DNA of 64,000 bases, taken from positions 1,116,001 to 1,180,000 of the forward strand of contig OY760942.1 of the NCBI GenBank assembly GCA_963664065.1, given 5' to 3'. Every line of letters starts with the position of its first letter. Positions within the stretch are counted from its first letter, which is position 1. The position numbers were made by a program, and so were the translations under genes. The DNA comes from JABDJL01 sp963664065. GTDB lineage: Bacteria > Pseudomonadota > Gammaproteobacteria > Xanthomonadales > SZUA-36. Of this stretch, positions 7,951 to 15,487 are shown one piece after another. The notes under the pieces are model-generated. The model searched no databases, was not told the origin of the DNA, and worked only from the letters and a program-made list of their open reading frames with translations.

Positions 7951-8033
7951 CAGTCACGCGCAAAATCGATTTCGTAATTTACCGGGCAGCTTGACTACCG
8001 GATTGGTGCAGCATTTGAGATGATGTTGCATCC

Positions 8034-9011
8034 ATGGCATGGAGCATGAAAGTGGGTCACGATAAAGACTGGGATAATGCATTTACGGCAAGCGGACTCC
8101 GTGGAAAAGTGGAGCGTTCACCCTCGTATGCCGGGGCGCTCAGTTTTATGCGGCGCAAGTATTCGCGAGACCTCCAGGGCGTAGATATCGCAGTCACCGG
8201 CATACCCCTGGATACGGCGACCAGCAACCGCCCGGGTGCGCGTTTTGGACCAAGGGCAATCCGTGCCATCAGCGGTAGCCTGAGTTGGGGCCGGCCATGG
8301 CCCTGGGACATCGATCCGCTGGAAGTATTGAATATCGTCGATTATGGCGATTGCCAATTTGATTACGGTGATCCGGAATCCGTGACGCCGTTTATTGAAA
8401 ATCACATTAGTAAAATTCTGGAGGCGGGGGTGGCCACGCTCGTGTTTGGCGGTGACCACTACATCACCTACCCGGTGATTCAGGCCTATGCAAAGCATCA
8501 CGGGCCTTTGTCACTGGTGCATTTCGATGCCCATTCCGATACCTGGCCGGATGAAGGAGGCAAACGTGTTGATCACGGAACCATGTTTTACCATGCCACC
8601 AAAGAGGGGCTGATTGACGATGTGCGCTCGGCGCAGATTGGCCTGCGCACGACCAACGATGATCCGATGGGCTTTAATATTTTTGATGCCCGTTTTGTTC
8701 ACGAACAGGGTACGGCTGCGGTTGCTCAACGGGTGAAGGAAATCGTGGCTGACAGGAAGGTTTATCTGACCTTCGATATTGACTGCCTGGACCCCAGTTA
8801 CGCTCCCGGCACCGGCACCCCGGTTTGCGGAGGGTTGTCCACCTACCAGGCGCTGGAAATTGTTCGTGGTCTTGAAGGAATCAAGCTGGTTGGAGCCGAT
8901 GTGGTGGAAGTAGCCCCGGCTTATGATGTGGGTGAAATCACGGCATTTGCGGGCGTCACCCTGGCGGCTGAATTTCTGTGCCTGTTCGCAAACAACCCTG
9001 ACAGGCGTTGA
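8034..9011 (+). CDS. speB: Agmatinase-type ureohydrolase
   Basis: This 325-residue arginase-superfamily enzyme probably hydrolyses agmatine to putrescine and urea with two Mn ions. Metal ligands are visible in GGDH (139-142), FDAHSD (164-169) and FDIDCLDPSYAPGTGTP (247-263). The length fits agmatinases and the close relatives guanidinobutyrase and guanidinopropionase, which sequence alone does not separate. Its stop overlaps the TTG of the next frame, so it is translationally coupled to the glutamine-amidotransferase-like gene. An ATG four codons in (8046) is an alternative start. Polyamine genes at 2.9-6.2 kb favour the agmatinase role. Confidence 0.87.
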   Translation: MAWSMKVGHDKDWDNAFTASGLRGKVERSPSYAGALSFMRRKYSRDLQGVDIAVTGIPLDTATSNRPGARFGPRAIRAISGSLSWGRPWPWDIDPLEVLNIVDYGDCQFDYGDPESVTPFIENHISKILEAGVATLVFGGDHYITYPVIQAYAKHHGPLSLVHFDAHSDTWPDEGGKRVDHGTMFYHATKEGLIDDVRSAQIGLRTTNDDPMGFNIFDARFVHEQGTAAVAQRVKEIVADRKVYLTFDIDCLDPSYAPGTGTPVCGGLSTYQALEIVRGLEGIKLVGADVVEVAPAYDVGEITAFAGVTLAAEFLCLFANNPDRR

Positions 9012-9019
9012 TTAAGCGT

Positions 9020-9787
9020 ATGACGGGGCGCAAACGACCATTGGTAGGCGTGATTGCAGACCGGCGAATGCTTGGTGATCATGCCTTTCACATGGCGGGT
9101 GAGAAGTACCTCGAGGCGCTGATCAGGGGATCCGGGGTTTACCCGGTTATTCTTCCTGCCCTGATTGAGGACATTGATGTAGAGGAAATTCTGGAAGGTT
9201 TCGACGGCCTGTTCTTATCCGGCAGTCCTTCGAATGTTGAACCTCATCATTACATGGGTGATCCCAGCAAGCCCGGCACCTGGCATGACCCGGAACGGGA
9301 TCTGCAGGCACTGGCCCTGATTCCGGCCGCGATTCGCTCTGCCATGCCCTTGTTTGCGGTTTGCCGCGGGTTTCAGGAATTGAACGTCTCTTTCGGGGGA
9401 AGCCTTCACCAGTTGGTACACGAGGTTCCGGGCTTCGGTGTTCACAAGGAAAATCCGGACGATTCCCTGGAAGACATGTACGGCCCGGCGCATGGTATGA
9501 GTTTTACCCTGGGCGGTTACCTTGAAAAAATTACCGGTGTGACTTCAACCAGGGTCAACTCACTGCATTCTCAGGCAATAGACCGGATTGCCGAAGAATT
9601 CGTGATCGAAGCTGTGGCTGATGATGGTTTGGTTGAAGCGTTCACGGTGCGGGATGCGCCGGGTTTTACCTTGGGGATTCAGTGGCACCCCGAGTGGAAG
9701 ATTATGGATAACCCTGTTTCTCTCTCGATTTTCCAGGCCTTTGGTAACGCCTGCAGGCAACACAAGAATTTTATGGGGTCAGAGTAA
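9020..9787 (+). CDS. puuD: Gamma-glutamyl-GABA hydrolase-like class I glutamine amidotransferase (peptidase C26)
   Basis: The protein is 255 residues from the ATG at 9020; a TTG at 9008 overlapping the agmatinase stop would add four. The nucleophile is in LFAVCRGFQELNV (Cys115 from the ATG), and the His and Glu of the triad lie in QWHPEW (His223, Glu225). PuuD-type enzymes release GABA from gamma-glutamyl-GABA in the glutamylated putrescine route, although the ligase and other Puu enzymes are not in this window. The last residues and the TAA stop come from an inverted repeat (9774-9827), so that repeat inserted into or replaced the original 3' end. Substrate is inferred from family and neighbours. 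Confidence 0.82.
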   Translation: MTGRKRPLVGVIADRRMLGDHAFHMAGEKYLEALIRGSGVYPVILPALIEDIDVEEILEGFDGLFLSGSPSNVEPHHYMGDPSKPGTWHDPERDLQALALIPAAIRSAMPLFAVCRGFQELNVSFGGSLHQLVHEVPGFGVHKENPDDSLEDMYGPAHGMSFTLGGYLEKITGVTSTRVNSLHSQAIDRIAEEFVIEAVADDGLVEAFTVRDAPGFTLGIQWHPEWKIMDNPVSLSIFQAFGNACRQHKNFMGSE

Positions 9788-9827
9788 AGTGCCAGAGTCG
9801 CCACTCTGGCACTTTACTCTGACCCCA
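9774..9827. repeat. Perfect 54-bp palindromic repeat with TGGGGTCAGAG ends
   Basis: Two 25-bp arms (9774-9798 and 9803-9827) are exactly complementary around a 4-base centre. The arm begins TGGGGTCAGAGTAAAGTGCC. Related repeats with the same GGGGTCAG end but other inner sequence lie at 19673 and 49656. It separates convergent genes and could also work as a bidirectional terminator hairpin. It resembles the class of dispersed intergenic palindromes mobilised by REP-associated transposases; that link is inferred. Confidence 0.85.
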
Positions 9828-9828
9828 G

Positions 9829-10731
9829 TTACTGCACGCTCTGCCGGCATTTGTTTCTCATCCATCGGGCCGATTGCTCAAAGCCGCCAAAGCTGAAGAT
9901 ATGAACCCCGATCACGTTGCAGGAATCCCTGAAGGCACAGTATTGGGCAAGGGCTGTCAGCTGTTCTTCAGGGTCCGTATGACTGGCCAGTTTCACTGCC
10001 TTTATCCCCATATTTGACAATGCGCGAACCGAGGCACTGACGCCGCAATATTGTGCGTAGCGCAACAATTTTGCAGTATTCGTCGGGCCAGCCATTCCAA
10101 CATAAACCGGCACGCCCGGTGCCCGGTGTGAGAGACTGGCGCAATATTCAATGATCCGTGTTGGTGCAAAAGAGAACTGGGTAATTACTTCCAGGCCAAG
10201 GCCGAGTTTTGCGGTCAATTCCAATTTCTCATCAAAGTCGGCATGGAGTATTTTCGGTGGAATACGGGGATGGCCTTCAGGGTAGCCTGCGACGCCAATT
10301 TCGTGAACGCCGGTTTCAGCAAGAATTTCATCACGCAGCAATGAAACGCTGTCCGGATACGGTCCCGCCGCCTCATTGATATCTCCACCAATCACCAGTA
10401 CGCGGTGTACGCCGTATTCCTGAACAACGATGGAAAGATAGTCCTTCAATTCTTTGCGAGTAGGGACTTTGCGCGCTGCAATATGTGGAACAGCCTCCAT
10501 GCCGGCCCCGTGCAAAGCGGCCACCAGGTGAAGGTTTGAAGTCAGGGACTTCTTTGACGGTGAAGGAACATAAACGCTGGTTCCAAAGGGCAATAATGCC
10601 GCTGCGGCTGGTACCAGCTCAAGCGGTGTTGCGCTTAACTCAATAGACCCGTTTGTCACGAGTTCCGATATCACTCCACTGAGCAGCCGGCTAAATTCGG
10701 TCTGGCTGATAATTGAGTGGGAATCAGGCAT
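9829..10731 (-). CDS. Methylenetetrahydrofolate reductase-like flavoprotein
   Basis: This 300-residue TIM-barrel protein resembles MetF. It shows VPHIAARKVPTRKELKDYL, VLVIGGDINEAAGPYPDS (the folate-binding loop region), GVAGYPEGHPRIPP and FDEKLELTAKLGLGLEVITQ, in MetF order. It would reduce methylene-THF to methyl-THF with FADH2, but divergence from housekeeping MetF suggests a specialised role. The ATG at 10731 follows the TGA of the upstream methyltransferase-like gene after one base (TGATATG), so the pair is translationally coupled. The frame is open further upstream, but those starts fall inside the preceding gene. The coupled partner suggests one-carbon transfer for an unknown substrate. 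Confidence 0.78.
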   Translation of the reverse strand: MPDSHSIISQTEFSRLLSGVISELVTNGSIELSATPLELVPAAAALLPFGTSVYVPSPSKKSLTSNLHLVAALHGAGMEAVPHIAARKVPTRKELKDYLSIVVQEYGVHRVLVIGGDINEAAGPYPDSVSLLRDEILAETGVHEIGVAGYPEGHPRIPPKILHADFDEKLELTAKLGLGLEVITQFSFAPTRIIEYCASLSHRAPGVPVYVGMAGPTNTAKLLRYAQYCGVSASVRALSNMGIKAVKLASHTDPEEQLTALAQYCAFRDSCNVIGVHIFSFGGFEQSARWMRNKCRQSVQ

Positions 10732-10732
10732 A

Positions 10733-12175
10733 TCAGTTTTTCCGGGAATGTCTCCTGGAGATGATATATGACTCATCGTTGAACCAGAGACCACCATGCC
10801 GGTTCAGCACCTCGTTGGTCGCATCAAGGTAAGTATGCTCACTCATCGCGGCGGTCAGCCGTTCATCCTCGATCTGGGCAACATAAACCGCAGCATTCCA
10901 GGCGGCGAACAGGGTTGATGTGCCAATACTGGCTGAAATCTCTGTTGGCAAGGCGTGCATTTTATAACGAAATATCGAACGGGCATCGGAATTGGCACTG
11001 AAATTGTAGTTTCCCGCATCAGCACCCAGTTCCAGTTTCAGAGCATGCAGAATCTCGTGCCGGCCCGAAGTAAAAGGCATTTCATCCGGCCACACGGCCT
11101 GTACGATTTCCAGCCCGGGATCGTGTCCGTAGGAATGAATGCCAATCATTCTGCCGCCTTCTCCCAGGGCACGAGTCAGGGGCGCAACCACCTTTTCCAC
11201 CTTGAACCGGGGCGACACACGCGATCTGTACGGCTGCGAGGCAATGACGAGGTCAAAGTCAGCGCGAGTGCTGCCTTTGACCGGGATGATTTCATCCAGT
11301 AAAAATCGGTAATCCTCGCGATATAAAACCAGGACGGAGGGTTTCTCGTAAATCGGATTACCTGTTTTGGGGCTGTGGCGGGCCTGCCAGTTTTCCACCA
11401 GAAAGCTATCCAGGCCTTTGATTTGCACGTCAAAATCATGCGCGGTATTGCCGCTTAGGGGCACCTCCTGCCAGATAACGGATTTTGCAACTTTCTCGTT
11501 TTTCGGCGTCAGCCAGGGCGCTTCAGAATAATACATATTGGTCAGCACCAGGACCGTTGAAGGATGTTCAAACAACCTGTCTGCCATCTTTGCCAACGAA
11601 AGACGCACGTCTTCCAGGCTGACTTCCTTCCCGGATATGTAAAAGGGCATGGTTGGAAACCGCCAGTGCAACTCCCTCATCACGCGGGTGATGATGGTGC
11701 CGTCGCCCATCCCGGCATCAAAAACGCGTATCGCCGGGGGAGTCGGGCCAATATTGGCTAATTCCATACCTACTTTTCGTGCGACCACATCCTTTTCACT
11801 GCAGGTGTTGACGAATAGCAGGTACTTCTGACGATTATCGAAAAACCGGAAATTCTTTTCCCTGGAGCCGTATTGAAACTCCCCTTCAAGCTTTCCATTG
11901 CCGGCATGCAAGGCCTGCCGGGCTGCCACCAGGTGCATGGACCGCGGGTCAGCTTTGGCGGGCGGAACTCCCCCATTTTTCAATATGAAGCGGCTGACTC
12001 GCTCCCAGGTCTCCGGGGTCACCCGTGATCCGTTGCGCAAGCGTGATACAAACTTGCCGTCGTTAACCGCCTTGCGACCAAAAGTAGATTCGGCGATTTT
12101 CTGCTGGCTACAGAATTCGGTGATACTGTCGAGCAGACTGTTCTCGCTTGCGGCTTGCATACTGAGTGTTTCCAC
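10733..12175 (-). CDS. HTH-like domain fused to SAM-dependent methyltransferase-like protein, unknown substrate
   Basis: The protein is 480 residues from a GTG at 12175, or 475 from the ATG at 12160. Residues 15-65 (CSQQKIAESTFGRKAVNDG, then RLRNGSRVTPETWERV) look like a small helix-turn-helix domain. The central part has a motif-I-like glycine loop, VFDAGMGDGT (151-160), typical of Rossmann methyltransferases, and a later ADFDLVIASQPYRS that fits the motif-IV position. The C-terminal part is not recognised. The gene is coupled to the MTHFR-like gene and is divergent from the membrane paralogue at 12388, with a 38-bp palindrome in the shared upstream region. Methyltransferase fold is likely; substrate and the DNA-binding role are guesses. 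Confidence 0.6.
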   Translation of the reverse strand: METLSMQAASENSLLDSITEFCSQQKIAESTFGRKAVNDGKFVSRLRNGSRVTPETWERVSRFILKNGGVPPAKADPRSMHLVAARQALHAGNGKLEGEFQYGSREKNFRFFDNRQKYLLFVNTCSEKDVVARKVGMELANIGPTPPAIRVFDAGMGDGTIITRVMRELHWRFPTMPFYISGKEVSLEDVRLSLAKMADRLFEHPSTVLVLTNMYYSEAPWLTPKNEKVAKSVIWQEVPLSGNTAHDFDVQIKGLDSFLVENWQARHSPKTGNPIYEKPSVLVLYREDYRFLLDEIIPVKGSTRADFDLVIASQPYRSRVSPRFKVEKVVAPLTRALGEGGRMIGIHSYGHDPGLEIVQAVWPDEMPFTSGRHEILHALKLELGADAGNYNFSANSDARSIFRYKMHALPTEISASIGTSTLFAAWNAAVYVAQIEDERLTAAMSEHTYLDATNEVLNRHGGLWFNDESYIISRRHSRKN

Positions 12176-12245
12176 TTACCGGGTTTCCGCTTAGTGACGT
12201 TGATTATGATCATTGCTGTTGTGGGACTGATACCACAATTATAGC

Positions 12246-12283
12246 AATTAAATATAGTGGGATGTATCCCACTATATTTAATT
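12246..12283. promoter_or_regulatory. 38-bp perfect palindrome between divergent genes, candidate operator
   Basis: Arms AATTAAATATAGTGGGAT (12246-12263) and its exact complement (12266-12283) enclose GT. Smaller hairpins flank it: TTGTGG/CCACAA at 12219-12238 and CGCCA/TGGCG at 12285-12299. The site lies between the methyltransferase-like gene (minus) and the membrane-protein gene (plus), so it could control both. It lacks a T tract and is AT-rich, so a protein-binding site fits better than a terminator. Confidence 0.5.
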
Positions 12284-12387
12284 TCGCCATTTAGTGGCGT
12301 GATTCTCCCGACTTTTTCCAGATACCGGTTGACTTATGGCAGTCGTCCCTTAGTCTTTGCGTTACTTCCGGGAATTTATCTGAATCA

Positions 12388-13263
12388 ATGACTAGTCCTA
12401 ATTCCGGCCAGTTCGGTAAACTCGACTCCGAAACCATTTTCCGGATATTCAAGTACACCATTTACTGCCTGCTGGCCTGGAATGTTTTCCTGTTTTTCCA
12501 GGAAGACGTGGCAGCCAGCGCACAGACTTTTGGTAACAATGTGACCTGGAGAAACGTGGTCGAAGCCTATTCCGCTACGATTGATACCGCAGCCTGGGTG
12601 ATCTTGCTATTGCTGTTTGAACTGGAAACTGCGGTGATACCGGATGAAAAACTGCGCGGTGGTTTGAAATGGACCCTGATGGCCGTTCGCAGCATTTCTT
12701 ATTTCTTTATAAGTTATGCGTTTTATGGTTACTGGCAAAAGTACGGTGTAGTTACTGATTTTTTACCATTTGCCATCGACAACGTCTGTAGTCTGGTCGA
12801 AACAGACTTTAGTTACGTGGATACCCTGGATGAGTATCTTCCGATTGGCATGGAGGCCTGTAAGGCGATGCAGGGTCAGGACCTCGTACAGGTATCAGGC
12901 ACGCGCATCATCGCAACCGCTGGCGCGCTCGACGGTGCTGACAAGCTTGCATTAACCGATATCATCAATGCCGGTGATTGGCTGATCATTGTCGTTTTGC
13001 TGGAAGTTGAGGTATTCCTGCAATTGAAGGACATGTTGTCGGAACGGCTGATGTCGATCGCAAAGTACGTGAAAGGTTTTTTCTACCTGATATTGTTTGG
13101 CTGTGCCGCATACTGGGGGATGGAGGGGCATTTTCTCGACTTCTGGGATGCCTTCCTGTGGCTGGTGGCCTTTATTTTTATTGAACTCAATATTTTCCAG
13201 TGGCATGAGGAAGTTGAAGAGGCCGGGCAACATGAAGCCGATAATTCATCACCGGCAGGCTAA
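12388..13263 (+). CDS. Multi-pass membrane protein of unknown function, paralogue of the gene at 7021
   Basis: The 291-residue protein shares architecture and landmarks with the minus-strand protein at 7021-7950. An N-terminal segment with FLFFQED comes first, then LLLLFELETAVIPDE, a soluble Cys-containing loop (NVCSLVETDFS and EACKAM), EVEVFLQLKDMLSERLM, and the C-terminal HFLDFWDAFLWLVAFIFIELN ending in EEVEE. About six membrane spans are predicted by eye. The acidic Glu residues within hydrophobic segments are kept in both copies. The family is not recognised. It is divergent from the methyltransferase-like gene across a palindromic region and precedes an Mpo1-like gene by about 93 bp. Confidence 0.75.
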   Translation: MTSPNSGQFGKLDSETIFRIFKYTIYCLLAWNVFLFFQEDVAASAQTFGNNVTWRNVVEAYSATIDTAAWVILLLLFELETAVIPDEKLRGGLKWTLMAVRSISYFFISYAFYGYWQKYGVVTDFLPFAIDNVCSLVETDFSYVDTLDEYLPIGMEACKAMQGQDLVQVSGTRIIATAGALDGADKLALTDIINAGDWLIIVVLLEVEVFLQLKDMLSERLMSIAKYVKGFFYLILFGCAAYWGMEGHFLDFWDAFLWLVAFIFIELNIFQWHEEVEEAGQHEADNSSPAG

Positions 13264-13294
13264 AGCCAAACGATGCTGTAAGGCGTCCCGGGGA

Positions 13295-13314
13295 GTGCCA
13301 ATCCGTTTTGGCAC
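13295..13314 (+). other. Small hairpin upstream of the Mpo1-like gene
   Basis: GTGCCAA at 13295-13301 pairs with TTGGCAC at 13308-13314 around a 6-nt loop. There is no T tract, so it may be a weak terminator of the upstream gene or a leader hairpin. Confidence 0.3.
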
Positions 13315-13356
13315 GTTGCTTGAATTAATATTAACGAGATTCAAACGGACAGCAGC

Positions 13357-13662
13357 ATGAGCAAGAAATTCAGGTCGTTTAGTGAGTTTTACCCTTTTTA
13401 CCTGCAGGAGCATTCCAACCTGACCTGCCGGCGCCTGCATTTTGCCGGTACTTGGCTGGTACTGGCAGTGGTGGCTGGCGCATGGTTACTGCGAGAGCCC
13501 CTGTTGTTATGGCTGGTGCCCGTGGTCGGTTACGGGTTTGCCTGGGCGGGTCATTTCTTTTTCGAACACAACAAACCGGCCACTTTCAAGCATCCAATGT
13601 ATAGCCTTATGGGTGACTGGGTGATGTGGAAAGACATCCTGTTTGGCAAGGTTCGAATTTGA
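13357..13662 (+). CDS. Mpo1-like (DUF962) membrane protein
   Basis: The protein is 101 residues with two short membrane helices. It carries family landmarks EHSNLTCRRLHFAGT near the N-terminus and HFFFEHNKPATFKHPMYSL in the second half, with the conserved His residues. Yeast Mpo1 is an iron-dependent dioxygenase acting on 2-hydroxy fatty acids; bacterial members are common small membrane proteins whose substrate is not established. Its TGA overlaps the TTG start of the DUF445 gene, so the two are translationally coupled. Confidence 0.85.
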   Translation: MSKKFRSFSEFYPFYLQEHSNLTCRRLHFAGTWLVLAVVAGAWLLREPLLLWLVPVVGYGFAWAGHFFFEHNKPATFKHPMYSLMGDWVMWKDILFGKVRI

Positions 13663-14903
13663 TTTCTTCACCACCACTGACACAGGAAGAGCGGGAACAG
13701 CGGCTGAGCCGCATGAAGCGCATTCCCTTGTGGCTACTACTGGTAATGGTCGCTCTTTTTGCGGTGACATTGAATCGCCCCGATACCTGGATGGCCTGGG
13801 TGCATGCCTTTGCAGAAGCGGGCATGGTGGGTGCGCTGGCTGACTGGTTTGCCGTGGTTGCATTGTTCCGTCATCCGTTGGGAATCCCCATACCGCATAC
13901 CGCCATCATCCCGAACAGGAAGGACGAACTGGGTGAGACCATGGCCCGTTTCGTTGCCGATCATTTCCTGGAGCCGGAGGTGGTGCGCACCAAACTCAAG
14001 AGCGTCAATCTCGCCTCCTATACGGTGAACTGGCTGCGGTCTGAAAAGGGACGAGCCAGCATTGCAGATCTTGGCACTACAGTACTGCGCTGGGCCCTCG
14101 GGGCCTTAAGCGAAACAAGGGTGAGAAAATTCCTGTCGCGGCTTGGCAAGCGTCAATTGAAGGATGTCAGCCTGGCGCCATTCCTGGGACATACCGTTGA
14201 ATGGCTGGTGCGCGATGGCCGCCATCAGCAGCTGCTCACGCAAATGTTGCGATATACCATCGTCGTATTGCACGACAACCGGGAAAGTATTCGCGAGCGA
14301 GTGCAGCAGGAAAGTCCGTGGTGGATACCGGGATTTGTTGATGACCGCATACTTGCGCAGATGTTGCAAAGGATTGAGACGCAACTGTTTGAAATGACGC
14401 TGGATGCAGAGCACCCCATGCGTGAACAATTCGGTGCCTGGCTGGAACGCCTGGCACATAATCTGAAAACTTCGCCTGAGCATCGACAGCTGGGCGAGGA
14501 TTTTAAACAGAAGATCCTCGAAAATGATGCACTGCAGGACTATCTCTATGGTTTATGGCGCGAATTGGCGGGGCGGCTGGAAAAAGATCTGGATCATCCT
14601 CACTCTGCTGTCAGGCAGAAAATCAACGACTGGCTAAACGGGGTTTCACTGGAACTGGAACAGGATAAGGACATGCAGACCTGGATCAACGACTGGCTTT
14701 CAGATGCGATCGTTGTCATCGTTGATCGAAATCGTGAGCAGATATCCACGCTGATAAGCGATACCGTGCAATCCTGGGATGGTGAGGACACCAGCAGGAG
14801 AGTGGAACTGGCAATTGGCCGTGACCTCCAGTTTATCCGCATTAACGGTACCCTGGTGGGAGGGCTGGTGGGGCTACTGATCCACGCTATTTCTTTGCTT
14901 TAA
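13659..14903 (+). CDS. DUF445 family membrane protein (YjiN-like)
   Basis: The protein is 414 residues from a TTG at 13659 that overlaps the preceding stop (TTGA) and has AAGG seven bases upstream. An N-terminal membrane span (PLWLLLVMVALFAVTL) is followed by EAGMVGALADWFAVVALF and RHPLGIPIPHTAIIP, the hallmark of DUF445. A long helical region follows, and a final Gly-rich membrane helix (GTLVGGLVGLLIHAISLL) closes the protein. The two spans bracket a large helical domain. Biochemical function is unknown across the family. An ATG about 18 codons in is an alternative start. Confidence 0.88.
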   Translation: MISSPPLTQEEREQRLSRMKRIPLWLLLVMVALFAVTLNRPDTWMAWVHAFAEAGMVGALADWFAVVALFRHPLGIPIPHTAIIPNRKDELGETMARFVADHFLEPEVVRTKLKSVNLASYTVNWLRSEKGRASIADLGTTVLRWALGALSETRVRKFLSRLGKRQLKDVSLAPFLGHTVEWLVRDGRHQQLLTQMLRYTIVVLHDNRESIRERVQQESPWWIPGFVDDRILAQMLQRIETQLFEMTLDAEHPMREQFGAWLERLAHNLKTSPEHRQLGEDFKQKILENDALQDYLYGLWRELAGRLEKDLDHPHSAVRQKINDWLNGVSLELEQDKDMQTWINDWLSDAIVVIVDRNREQISTLISDTVQSWDGEDTSRRVELAIGRDLQFIRINGTLVGGLVGLLIHAISLL

Positions 14904-14923
14904 GCTGCCAAGCCGATTTCAAC

Positions 14924-15421
14924 CTAATCACTCGCTATAGGTTCGAAGCGATTTTCCGCACGGTTTTTACGCACTTCGCCCGGTTTCCATACCTTGCCGT
15001 TCATCGCGATCCATACGCCTTGGGGCACAGACTGAACCGCTCCAACTGCGCAACCAATATTGAATACGGCGTCCGAATCACGGAAGCGGGCGGGGTGGAG
15101 CGCGCCTGTGAGAACAATGGTTTTGACAGGAATTCCTTCAAGGGCCTGTGCGGTTTCAGGCATTGTATCTGTACCGTGTGTGATCAGAATGTGCTTTGCA
15201 TCACTGGCAACAACCGTATCCCGGATTAACTGGCGATCATCACTGGTCAGGTGAAGACTGTCTTTCCTCATCAGTGCCTGCACCTCGAAAGCAAACCCTA
15301 CCTTCATCGCTCTCAAGGTGTCACCGATTTGGGGTTCGCCTATCTGGTAGTCGCTCAAGTCATCAAAATAGATTTTATCGATGGTGCCACCGGTGGTGAT
15401 AATAAGAAGATTTTCGATCAT
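14924..15421 (-). CDS. Stand-alone asparaginase N-terminal-domain protein
   Basis: The protein is 165 residues, about half the length of a bacterial L-asparaginase. It contains ITTGGTIDK (first catalytic Thr region) and LITHGTDTMPETA (second Thr-Asp motif). The C-terminal domain that normally completes the fold is absent, and the sequence ends cleanly before the neighbouring gene. Single-domain proteins of this kind occur in proteobacteria with undefined activity. It stands alone, convergent with the DUF445 gene and divergent from the large exported protein at 15488. Confidence 0.82.
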   Translation of the reverse strand: MIENLLIITTGGTIDKIYFDDLSDYQIGEPQIGDTLRAMKVGFAFEVQALMRKDSLHLTSDDRQLIRDTVVASDAKHILITHGTDTMPETAQALEGIPVKTIVLTGALHPARFRDSDAVFNIGCAVGAVQSVPQGVWIAMNGKVWKPGEVRKNRAENRFEPIASD

Positions 15422-15487
15422 GCTTGTAATGTGCCGGGAACCCGAAGCGGGTTAGTATAGCTTGCACAGACCACTCACGGAGGTTTA

